A program made the translations under genes and the position numbers. This document shows, piece after piece, positions 57,160 to 64,000 of a stretch of DNA of 64,000 nt. Position 1 is the first letter of the stretch. Every line of letters starts with the position of its first letter. Source of the DNA: Gemmataceae bacterium (GTDB lineage: Bacteria; Planctomycetota; Planctomycetia; Gemmatales; Gemmataceae). The stretch spans positions 1 through 64,000 of the forward strand of contig PLDW01000323.1 of NCBI GenBank assembly GCA_003136315.1, given 5' to 3'. The notes beneath the pieces are model-generated. The model was not told the origin of the DNA. It did not search any database and saw nothing but the letters and a program-made list of their open reading frames with translations.

Positions 57160-59016
57160 ATGATTCCCACAATTCGATTAACTCTCCCGATTGTGGCCTT
57201 TTTCATCTGCTGTGAGGTCGCAGCGGCCCAAACTCCGACGGCACCGCCGCCACACCTGACGCTCAACGAGGTCGTGAAGGAATACTGGCGCCACGGACTT
57301 TCTCTTCCTTCCGCAAACGCCGAACTCGTCCGTATCCGAACCTCTAACCGGAATGAAGAGAGTGAATTCGCTTTGGGTTTTCGAGTTATCCCAGCCAGCC
57401 CGAAAGAGTGGCCAGAATTCTTGATGGGATCGAGTTTCCTCAAACCCTGGCACTATGAACCGGAGGGGATCGAGCTTGCGATCCCTCACGTCGAAGCCCT
57501 GCGACAGGTCAAACTGTACCCCGAGCAAGCTCTCTGTTTTGCGGTCCAGTGCCAAACTCGCGGGTGGAACGAGTTGGCAACCGAGTTGTACGAACAGGCT
57601 CGAGAGGGGATTCGGCATCCCCCAAAATCCGGACCGTTCGTGGTGTCCCTTTACACATTCCGGGAGGGAAAAACGATCCCAGCCGGGAGGGTTCGGGAGG
57701 AGCGTCAAGACGTGTTGCAAATGATCCGCAAGGAGGCGTGGGGCCACTGGGAAGGGCGGCTCACGATGCTCGGAACGGATCGCAAGGAGATATTGCACCG
57801 GCTCCAGGGCATCGCTGCGGAAGACGCCAGTTTGCGGTCAGAGTTCAACCGGGATTTGCTCTCCACCCTGGAACGGACTGTCACTTCACCCAAATCGAAG
57901 GCTGGGTCGGTCGTATCGCTCATTGATGAATTGATGGAATATCAAGAGTCAGAAGATAGTTCAAAAGTAGATTCAAATCACGATCTGGACGGATTAACAA
58001 AGCTCATCGATCTCGGTTTTGACGCCGTTCCCGCCCTGATCGAGCACATCCACGACCCCCGCTTGACGCGGATGAGAGGTTTTGGCGGCATCAATTTCGG
58101 TTGGGAGTCCTATTACATGCGTGTTGGACACCTCGCGAGCAATATCCTGCAAGGGCTTTCCGGTCAGGATCTGCGCCGGGCGAAGCACGAACAGTACGAC
58201 ATGGCAGACCCGGAGAAAGCCCGCCAGTGGTGGGAGGAAGCCAGAAAACTCGGAGAGGAACAGTGGCTAATCAAATCCCGATCTGATCGGGAAGGATATC
58301 TGTCGATGCGGGTTCTCGCACGTCTGCTCCGGGTCAAATACCCCTTCCGCCTGGCAGAGGTCTACCGGAAGCACCTCCGCGACGGCGACGACAATGCCAC
58401 TTTCTACTTTGCCGGGGAGATCCTGGCGAGTTCGCTCCCCCGCGAATTGAAAATCGCGTTGCTCCAAGAAGGATCAGCTCTGAACACGTTTCATGAGCGG
58501 TACTACGCACTGGTCGCCCTGGGGGAACTGGACCCACCCGCGATTCGCAAGCCCGTACTTGAGATTCTCAAAGTCTTCGCTACGAAACCCGACGTGGAGG
58601 CCGAAGATTCCCCTTCGGAGACTCGACTCCTCGCTCTAGTGAAACTCGCTAATGATCCCGATTGCTGGAACGCACTGGCGACGGTGGCGAAACAAGCTCC
58701 GCCGGAGTTTCGTCGTCAACTGATTCGCTTTGTGGGCACAGCGCCAAAGCCTGGCGAACAGGATCCCGTCCTTCGGGAGCGGATCCGCTTCGTCCTGGAA
58801 TTTCTGGGTGATCGGACAGTTGTGTGGAACGATCCAGAAATGGAGTGCCGCGATTATGCAGCAGACCGGTTAGTCTGGCTGCTGGGTTTCCGGGTATCGC
58901 CCGATCCCGATCGTTGGAGCCCCTCGAATTCGGAGCGAGGTCTTTTCACGCGGCTGATTGTCCGGATCGCGATGCACCATGCTGCGGAGCAGAGACTCCG
59001 TCGCCAGCCGAACTGA
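57160..59016 (+). CDS. Secreted hypothetical helical-repeat protein
   Basis: A 618-residue protein with a signal peptide (LTLPIVAFFICCEVAAA). The rest is alpha-helical and looks like irregular HEAT-type repeats (DAVPALIEHIHDPRLTRMRGF, LLALVKLANDPDCWNALATVAKQAPPEFRRQLIRFVG), with a conserved-looking GQDLRRAKHEQYDMADPEKARQWWEEAR, common to planctomycete HEAT proteins. No enzymatic motif is visible. The base composition is slightly lower in GC near 57940-58000. It is probably an extracytoplasmic binding or scaffold protein. Confidence 0.65.
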   Translation: MIPTIRLTLPIVAFFICCEVAAAQTPTAPPPHLTLNEVVKEYWRHGLSLPSANAELVRIRTSNRNEESEFALGFRVIPASPKEWPEFLMGSSFLKPWHYEPEGIELAIPHVEALRQVKLYPEQALCFAVQCQTRGWNELATELYEQAREGIRHPPKSGPFVVSLYTFREGKTIPAGRVREERQDVLQMIRKEAWGHWEGRLTMLGTDRKEILHRLQGIAAEDASLRSEFNRDLLSTLERTVTSPKSKAGSVVSLIDELMEYQESEDSSKVDSNHDLDGLTKLIDLGFDAVPALIEHIHDPRLTRMRGFGGINFGWESYYMRVGHLASNILQGLSGQDLRRAKHEQYDMADPEKARQWWEEARKLGEEQWLIKSRSDREGYLSMRVLARLLRVKYPFRLAEVYRKHLRDGDDNATFYFAGEILASSLPRELKIALLQEGSALNTFHERYYALVALGELDPPAIRKPVLEILKVFATKPDVEAEDSPSETRLLALVKLANDPDCWNALATVAKQAPPEFRRQLIRFVGTAPKPGEQDPVLRERIRFVLEFLGDRTVVWNDPEMECRDYAADRLVWLLGFRVSPDPDRWSPSNSERGLFTRLIVRIAMHHAAEQRLRRQPN

Positions 59017-59060
59017 GGTGACTCGTCCCCGGATGCAGTCAACAGACCGAAGGGAGAGGA

Positions 59061-59846
59061 TCAGAAACGAAAGCTGAGCCCGTCGTAGCCCAGCGCCACG
59101 TTGGATGGCAAGGTCGGGGAGACTGCGTCGTAATCCATGCCGTGGGACATGTGAGTCAGGTACGCCTGCCGGGGTTTGATCCGTTCAATGGCGTCGAGAG
59201 CCTGCTCCAGGCTAAAGTGCGACGGGTGCGGCTTCCCCGGGCGCAAAGCGCCAAGGATGAGGACATCCAGATCCTCCAGTAACTGCCAGGATGGGTCCGG
59301 AATGCTGCTCACATCGGTACAATAGGCTACCCTGCCAATTCGGAAACCGTACACGTCGAACCGGCCGTGCTTGAGTGGGACCGGGGTCACGATCTCGCCG
59401 AGAACCTCGAAGGGGGAATCGTCGATCCGATGAAAATCAAGCCGGGGAAGCCACCCTACCGGGAGATCCTCGGTTCCCGGAAGGAACGCATAGGAGAACG
59501 CCTTGCGGATCACCTCTTCGGTCTCGGCCGTGCAGTAGATCGGGAGTGGGCGGTTCAGAATCATCGGGAAGATTCGCAGATCGTCGAGCCCGAAGAGATG
59601 ATCTACATGATAGTGTGTATACAGTGTCGCGTGGACCAACTTGACTCCTGCCCTGACGAGTTGAAGCCGCAGTTCTGGGGTCGAATCAATCAAGATCGTC
59701 CCGTCTGGTGTGGTCACCACGACGGAACTGCGATAACGGTTGTTTTTGGGGTTCGGCGACTGGCAGACGGGGCAGTCGCATCCGAGCATCGGCACCCCGA
59801 CCGATGTCCCGGTGCCGAGAAATGTGAAGGTGCGGGACGGCTCCAT
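59061..59846 (-). CDS. PhnP-like metallo-beta-lactamase-fold phosphodiesterase
   Basis: A 261-residue protein. FLGTGTSVGVPMLGCDCPVC at the start is the PhnP/YycJ-type entry with the zinc-binding Cys pair, THYHVDHLFGLDDLR is the metal-binding HxHxDH, and VPLKHGRFDVYGFRIGRVAYCTD and THMSHG supply later ligands. PhnP hydrolyses cyclic phosphates in phosphonate breakdown, but relatives act on other phosphodiesters. No phosphonate genes are nearby, so the substrate is unknown. The gene starts with ATG at 59846. Confidence 0.88.
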   Translation of the reverse strand: MEPSRTFTFLGTGTSVGVPMLGCDCPVCQSPNPKNNRYRSSVVVTTPDGTILIDSTPELRLQLVRAGVKLVHATLYTHYHVDHLFGLDDLRIFPMILNRPLPIYCTAETEEVIRKAFSYAFLPGTEDLPVGWLPRLDFHRIDDSPFEVLGEIVTPVPLKHGRFDVYGFRIGRVAYCTDVSSIPDPSWQLLEDLDVLILGALRPGKPHPSHFSLEQALDAIERIKPRQAYLTHMSHGMDYDAVSPTLPSNVALGYDGLSFRF

Positions 59847-59908
59847 GTTGACATTCTATCACACTCCGGCCGAGGGATGTTACCCATCGGCCGGAGCCTC
59901 GAATCGCG

Positions 59909-61762
59909 TCAGTACTCGCCCATTGGCGGTTCTTCATCGAGATGAACCTGCTTGTATCCCCCTGTGAAGGCGAAGTACACGATCAGGAAGAGGAATCCGA
60001 TCGCCAGCGTCGCCGGGACTAGAGCGGTATAGAGGAGAGCGGTTTTGGCTCCGTAGAGCTTGGCCTCCTTGAGCGGTAGCTTGTCTTGCTCGTAGTTCGG
60101 CCGGCCCTCAGTCTCCCACCACTTCTTCTGGCGGTTCAGGTTATCTTCCAATTTTGACTCGATCGGCTTCCCCTCGGCCTTCTGCTTAGCCAGCGTCTGG
60201 AGATCACCATCAAGGGTGGTTTCGGGACCGGTCGGGGGCGCTTTGCCGTCTTTCTTGGCCTCTTCGACTTTGCCCAGGTAGCCGCTGTAGTCGTCGAACA
60301 CCTTGATCTTGGAGTTATCGAGCCCCGCGATGGGGGGAACCTGATTCGGGAAGATGCTGCTGACAATCGGGAACGGGGTTTTCTCCGCTTCGCCTAACTC
60401 AGTCTTGGCCTCATACCGCTTGTATGTGGCCTTCCCTTCCGCTGTCTGGTCGAGCTTTTCGACAGCGAAATAGTCCTGCTCGTATCCAATCCCGGGACCC
60501 CCCAAAATCCCGGCCCCAATCATCCCGACTCCGCCACTGAGCCCCAGCGCCAGGGCTCCGCCCTTTGGGAACCGCTCCGAGATCACCCCGAGTAGGGTGG
60601 GCCAGTAGAACGTCTTCCCGATCCCGTATACCGTCACAGCAGCAACCCACGGCCAAACGGAGTTGGTGAAGTCTTGGCCAAGGAGGAAGAGGCCGCCTGT
60701 ACCGAGGCAGGCACTGACGAAGAGCAGTCCGATCGGGTTGATCTTGTGGACGATGGGACCAGCGAAGAACCGGAGGGTGAACATCAGAACGTTGGTCCAG
60801 ATGAACGCGAGCTGTGCCTTCGTCCCACTCTTGAGCACTTCGGTCGTGATGTTCGTGATCCAACTGTCGGTGCCGAGTTCGACATACCCGACCAGGGCGT
60901 GAAGGATGTACAGGAACGCGAGAACCCAGTGGCCTGGCGCGAAGTCAGTGACCAGCCCGAACGCGATCCACACCGCCCCGGCAGCGAGCCAGCCGATCCA
61001 GGCAGGAGCCCCAAAGACATTCGGTAAGAGTGTTGCAAGCGCCAGTCCAATCAGTGCAGCCCCGAGAGTAAACCCAAGCATCCCGACCTGCTTCATCATA
61101 TCCGTCATCGGCACCCCGGCTGTTTCTGCTTCGGACCTCGGGAATGGCCGATTGAACATCAACACCCCGTAAGCCAGCACCGGCACCAGGAAGACCCCGA
61201 GCTTGTACTCCCAGCGGATGCCACTGCCGAGTTGTTCGAATCCGAGCGTGATCACCACCCCGAGGATCAGCCCGAGCGGCCACCCAGCGTGAAGGATGTT
61301 CAACCAGTGTGTCTTCTTGCGGGAGAAGAGCGTCGCCGTGAGCGGGTTGATGACGGCCTCGCATGTCCCGTTGCCGAGTGCAAACAGCCACATCCCCGCG
61401 TTGAGACACCAGAACGCCCCCTCCTTCCCATAGGCGTTATAGACCGGTGTCGCCAGGAATGTGATCACTGCCGAGGACGCATGCAGAAGGAACGCGACGA
61501 GCATCAACTTTCCATAACCGAAGCGGTCAGCGAAGAAGCTAAAGAAGATGATGGCGAGGCCGAACCCGACCAGCCCTCCTCCAGTAATCGTCCCGAGTTC
61601 TGCCTGAGTGAACCCGAACTGGTTGCCCCAGTCCCCCAGAATCACGCCGCGAACGGAGAACCCGATCCCGGCGGCGATCAAGGTACAGAAACTGGCCCAG
61701 AACAGGATTTTTTCGTTCAGGCCGGGAGAGGCCCCGGGTGTGGGTGGAGAATTGCCGTTCAC
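59909..61762 (-). CDS. MFS transporter, planctomycete long form
   Basis: A 617-residue membrane protein; the GTG at 61762 has GGAG eight bases before it. About twelve membrane helices are visible (FWASFCTLIAAGIGFSVRGVILG, LVGFGLAIIFFSFFADRFG with the MFS DRFGYGK loop, and others up to IGFLFLIVYFAFTGG). Between helices 11 and 12 is a ~170-residue soluble insertion (residues ~425-590, TPFPIVSSIFPNQVPPIAGL ... NRQKKWWETEG). Helix architecture resembles the fucose/glucose permease branch. The substrate is unknown, and the insertion is typical of a planctomycete subset. Confidence 0.88.
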   Translation of the reverse strand: MNGNSPPTPGASPGLNEKILFWASFCTLIAAGIGFSVRGVILGDWGNQFGFTQAELGTITGGGLVGFGLAIIFFSFFADRFGYGKLMLVAFLLHASSAVITFLATPVYNAYGKEGAFWCLNAGMWLFALGNGTCEAVINPLTATLFSRKKTHWLNILHAGWPLGLILGVVITLGFEQLGSGIRWEYKLGVFLVPVLAYGVLMFNRPFPRSEAETAGVPMTDMMKQVGMLGFTLGAALIGLALATLLPNVFGAPAWIGWLAAGAVWIAFGLVTDFAPGHWVLAFLYILHALVGYVELGTDSWITNITTEVLKSGTKAQLAFIWTNVLMFTLRFFAGPIVHKINPIGLLFVSACLGTGGLFLLGQDFTNSVWPWVAAVTVYGIGKTFYWPTLLGVISERFPKGGALALGLSGGVGMIGAGILGGPGIGYEQDYFAVEKLDQTAEGKATYKRYEAKTELGEAEKTPFPIVSSIFPNQVPPIAGLDNSKIKVFDDYSGYLGKVEEAKKDGKAPPTGPETTLDGDLQTLAKQKAEGKPIESKLEDNLNRQKKWWETEGRPNYEQDKLPLKEAKLYGAKTALLYTALVPATLAIGFLFLIVYFAFTGGYKQVHLDEEPPMGEY

Positions 61763-62039
61763 GAATCGACTCCGTGGGAGGGTGCGAGTGGAGTGCGGTC
61801 GAGTCTATCAAGTTGTTCTTTCAAGTGTCTAGGAAAAATGACCCCCGTGGGCGACTGGGGGGAGCTGGGAATCCCACGTTTGGGACAGGTTGTACACGTC
61901 GTAGGGGTTTTCCGTGGCGCTAAGCGGCGCCTCGGGAGGGTGCGCCACAGAAAAAACTCCAGCCCTGCACCCCAGCGGCCGATCTCAGGAACGTATCGCA
62001 CAGCGCGACTGGCTGCGGGAGTCCTGGCGGGGGCGCGGC

Positions 62040-62252
62040 GTGTCACGGGAACTCAACGTGCTGGCCCTATTCAAGGGTGACGAGCGGTTTATCTTCGTCT
62101 ACGACGACGATAGCCGTGCGGCCCTGATTGATGACCTCCGACAGAAGGCCGCGGATCCGGCAGTCGTGCTCAATTGGTTCGACGCGGCGGTCTTGATGGA
62201 GCGGATCAAGAACCCTACCCCCGTGGGCGATCCCGCCGTCACTGAAGACTGA
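62040..62252 (+). CDS. Small conserved protein before the Xer recombinase
   Basis: A 70-residue protein reading VLALFKGDERFIFVYDDDSRAALIDDLRQKAADPAVVLNWFDAAVLMERI, a compact alpha/beta unit. I believe similar short proteins sit upstream of xer-type genes in other planctomycetes, but cannot check. The GTG at 62040 is chosen as the start of the conserved-looking part; the frame is open further upstream without a ribosome site. No known function. Confidence 0.6.
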   Translation: MSRELNVLALFKGDERFIFVYDDDSRAALIDDLRQKAADPAVVLNWFDAAVLMERIKNPTPVGDPAVTED

Positions 62253-62387
62253 GCTGTTGCTTCGGGATAAGCTTCACCCTGTGGGGTGCGGGCCCGTGTC
62301 CGCGCCATAGATTGCAATCTCGACCGGGCAGGTCGCGCACGGAGAGTGCCAGGGGTACACCCCGCCTGCTCGGAGGTGGAACGCACC

Positions 62388-63293
62388 TTGACGCTCGAAC
62401 AGGGTCTGGCCGAGTTCTTCACCCACCTCGGTCTCGAAAAAAATGCCTCCGACAAAACTGTCAAGTCCTACCGCGAGGATCTGACCCAGGCTCTCGTGTT
62501 CGCGCGTGAACGCCTGAAAAAAGGTCAGGTGGACCCCGCTGACTGGACAACCCGACTTCTCCGCGCCTTCGTATCCTGGCTGCACGAGCAGGGATACGCC
62601 AAGTCGACGATTGCCCGACGACTTGCTGCGGTCCGGTCATTCGGGAAGTTCCTCTGCCGACAGGGGGTTCTTCAGGCCAACCCCGCGAAGGGCCTCCGCG
62701 GACCCCGTCCGGATAAACCCCTCCCTCACTTTCTGACCGTGGCGGACATCCAGAAGTTGCTGACAGCGCCTTCGCAGACGGATTGGGCCGGGCGTCGCGA
62801 TCGCGCCATTCTGGAGACCCTCTACTCGGCCGGTGTCCGGGTCAGTGAACTGGTCGGGCTCGACCTGGCGGATGCAGACCTGAATGATGGGGTGGTCACG
62901 GTCCGTGGGAAAGGAAAGAAGGAGAGGCTGGCTCTCCTCGGACCCGCGGCGGTGGCTGCGATGAATCTGTGGCTCCCCGATAGATCGGAGCTTCTCGCCC
63001 GGACCAGTCTGGAGACCGACGCCGTGTTCTTGAACAAGGACGGCGGACGGCTCACGACCCGTAGTGTTGGCAGGCTACTGGTGAACTACCTGCGGCAAGC
63101 CGGGCTCGACCCCCGGACCAGCCCCCACACGCTCCGACATAGCTTTGCGACCCACTTGCTTGACGCCGGTGCGGACATCCGAGGGGTGCAAGAACTCCTG
63201 GGACACAAGAGTCTTCAGACCACCCAGGTTTACACCCACGTGACAACTGCCCGGCTTCAACAGAATTACCAGAAAGCTCACCCTCGCTCGTAA
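62388..63293 (+). CDS. XerC/XerD-type tyrosine recombinase
   Basis: A 301-residue recombinase, the normal Xer length. The TTG at 62388 is preferred because GGAGGT lies ten bases upstream; a GTG at 62376 overlaps that site. The N-terminal SAM-like domain (LAEFFTHLGLEKNASDKTVKSYREDL) is followed by the catalytic residues: Arg in SAGVRVSELVGLD, Lys in VRGKGKKER, HTLRHSFATHLLDAGADIRGVQELLGHKSLQTTQVYTHV with HxxR, His and the Tyr nucleophile. Xer proteins resolve chromosome dimers at dif. It is distinct from the integrase at 32229 and is most likely a housekeeping gene. Confidence 0.92.
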   Translation: MTLEQGLAEFFTHLGLEKNASDKTVKSYREDLTQALVFARERLKKGQVDPADWTTRLLRAFVSWLHEQGYAKSTIARRLAAVRSFGKFLCRQGVLQANPAKGLRGPRPDKPLPHFLTVADIQKLLTAPSQTDWAGRRDRAILETLYSAGVRVSELVGLDLADADLNDGVVTVRGKGKKERLALLGPAAVAAMNLWLPDRSELLARTSLETDAVFLNKDGGRLTTRSVGRLLVNYLRQAGLDPRTSPHTLRHSFATHLLDAGADIRGVQELLGHKSLQTTQVYTHVTTARLQQNYQKAHPRS

Positions 63294-63377
63294 GCCTTGT
63301 TCGCCTGCCCCTGCCCACCCCGACACCGGAGTTGGGCACTGACTCGCACCGTGACCGACCGTCCCAGGGGATCCTCC

Positions 63378-64000
63378 ATGCATGCACCCTCAATCCGGCC
63401 GGCTGCCCGCGTTTTTGTCCTGATCTTGCTACTGGCCAGTCTGGACCCGGCCGCGGCCGTGGCCCAGCCTTCGGCTGGAGCGACCGGGATCGTGTGGCGG
63501 ACAGACTACAACGCCGCCAGGAAAGAGGCCCAGGAGAAGGGGCTCCCCATCCTCCTCGTGGTTGGAACCGACGACTGCTTCTACTGCCGGAAGCTCGAAG
63601 CCACGACATTCCGCGATCCGGCCGTGGCAGGCTTTGTGAGCGGCGAGTTCGTCGCTCTCAAACTCGATGCGAACCGTGAACCCGCGCTTGCAAAGTCGCT
63701 CAAGGTTCAGATGTATCCGACGATGGTGCTGGCCGGAGCGGACGGCAAGATCCATGCCTTCATTGAGGGCTATGTCGAGGCCGGGCGTCTGACGGAGCAC
63801 ATGAAGCGGGCCTCGGCTGCATCGGCCACAGCCGACTGGATGGCCCGAGATTACAACGAAGCCTCGAAAGCGATTGGTGCTGGCGATTATCCGAGGGCGG
63901 TTTCGCTGCTCAAGGGGTTGGTCGCGGAAGCGGGCAACAGACCGGTCGGGGTGAAGGCGAAAGAGCTACTGGCTGGTGTCGAGCAACAGGCCGCTGGACG
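63378..64000 (+). CDS. Secreted thioredoxin-like protein (3' partial)
   Basis: A frame that stays open to the window end, 207 codons seen. The N-terminus is a signal peptide (RVFVLILLLASLDPAAAVAQ). Residues 37-145 form a thioredoxin-like fold: DYNAARKEAQEKGLPILLVVGTDDCFYCRKLEA with a CxxC site (DCFYC), FVALKLDANREPALAKSLKVQMYPTMVLAGADGKI with the cis-Pro loop MYPT. A helical region follows (tetratricopeptide-like NEASKAIGAGDYPRAVSLLKGLVAEAG). Such proteins act in periplasmic disulfide chemistry or as thioredoxin-7-type binders; the rest lies outside the window. Confidence 0.8.
   Translation, partial: MHAPSIRPAARVFVLILLLASLDPAAAVAQPSAGATGIVWRTDYNAARKEAQEKGLPILLVVGTDDCFYCRKLEATTFRDPAVAGFVSGEFVALKLDANREPALAKSLKVQMYPTMVLAGADGKIHAFIEGYVEAGRLTEHMKRASAASATADWMARDYNEASKAIGAGDYPRAVSLLKGLVAEAGNRPVGVKAKELLAGVEQQAAG

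Noticed and set aside
62388-63293. Second mobile-element integrase
   Set aside because: Normal Xer length and motifs in an ordinary chromosomal context, with no attachment site nearby.

Overview
The window looks like chromosome from a large-genome, high-GC planctomycete of the Gemmata/Gemmataceae type. Evidence: Ser/Thr kinases of the planctomycete kind, LRR proteins built from LTTLDLSxTxVTDxGLK repeats, a secreted protease whose N-terminus carries the planctomycete VEALEARDVP-type motif, a planctomycete DUF4058 protein, and layered IS elements. This taxonomic call is inferred from protein style, not from a marker gene.

Positions 1 to about 33,846 are the right part of an integrated mobile element. 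Its left end lies outside the window. Its right end abuts a tRNA-Pro(CGG) gene (33847-33920, minus strand). The tyrosine integrase reads rightward into the tRNA, so its last codons are antisense tRNA followed by chromosomal flank. The element carries: (a) a translationally coupled operon, ParB-like / ABC-ATPase fused to GNAT (COG2401 type) / PanD-like / shortened CoA-transferase III (1-2576), read here as a candidate DNA base hypermodification pathway; (b) a complete diversity-generating retroelement (2752-8314) whose target is a transmembrane Ser/Thr kinase ending in an FGE/C-type-lectin-like domain. Its variable repeat (6249-6362) differs from the template repeat (7667-7780) at 17 positions, all of them adenines in the template; (c) a minus-strand DUF932 / sliding-clamp-like / ASCH module (8503-11255) with its own promoter; (d) two terminase-small-subunit-like genes, a LRR cargo gene and a full and a truncated copy of one unknown gene (11486-16712); (e) a type I restriction operon hsdM-hsdS-three accessory genes-hsdR (16826-25118), with a leftover hsdM tail and palindromes between hsdM and hsdS; (f) a large unknown gene (25376-28012); (g) a replication/regulation/integration module (excisionase-like, unknown, family A polymerase, winged helix, Xre repressor, integrase; 28213-34193).

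Between 34,200 and 38,850 the chromosome beside the tRNA is an IS graveyard: an intact DDE transposase, a frameshifted ISAs1-family element with recognisable ends, the broken IS701-like transposase it adjoins, and an IS630-like tail.

From 38,900 to the end the content is ordinary planctomycete chromosome. It holds a sedolisin-type secreted protease, small lipoprotein and zinc-ribbon proteins, a secreted esterase-like protein, DUF4058, a PD-(D/E)XK-like protein, a CBS-SpoIIE phosphatase, NUDIX, a PhnP-like metallo-beta-lactamase-fold hydrolase, an MFS transporter, a Xer recombinase and a secreted thioredoxin-like protein cut by the window end. One gene stands out: a 2383-residue UvrA made of two complete UvrA proteins in one chain plus a repeated C-terminal extension, with a perfect palindrome over its putative promoter.

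The most promising undescribed biology is the hypervariable receptor kinase diversified by the retroelement, and the ParB/ABC-GNAT/PanD/CoA-transferase cassette on the same element.
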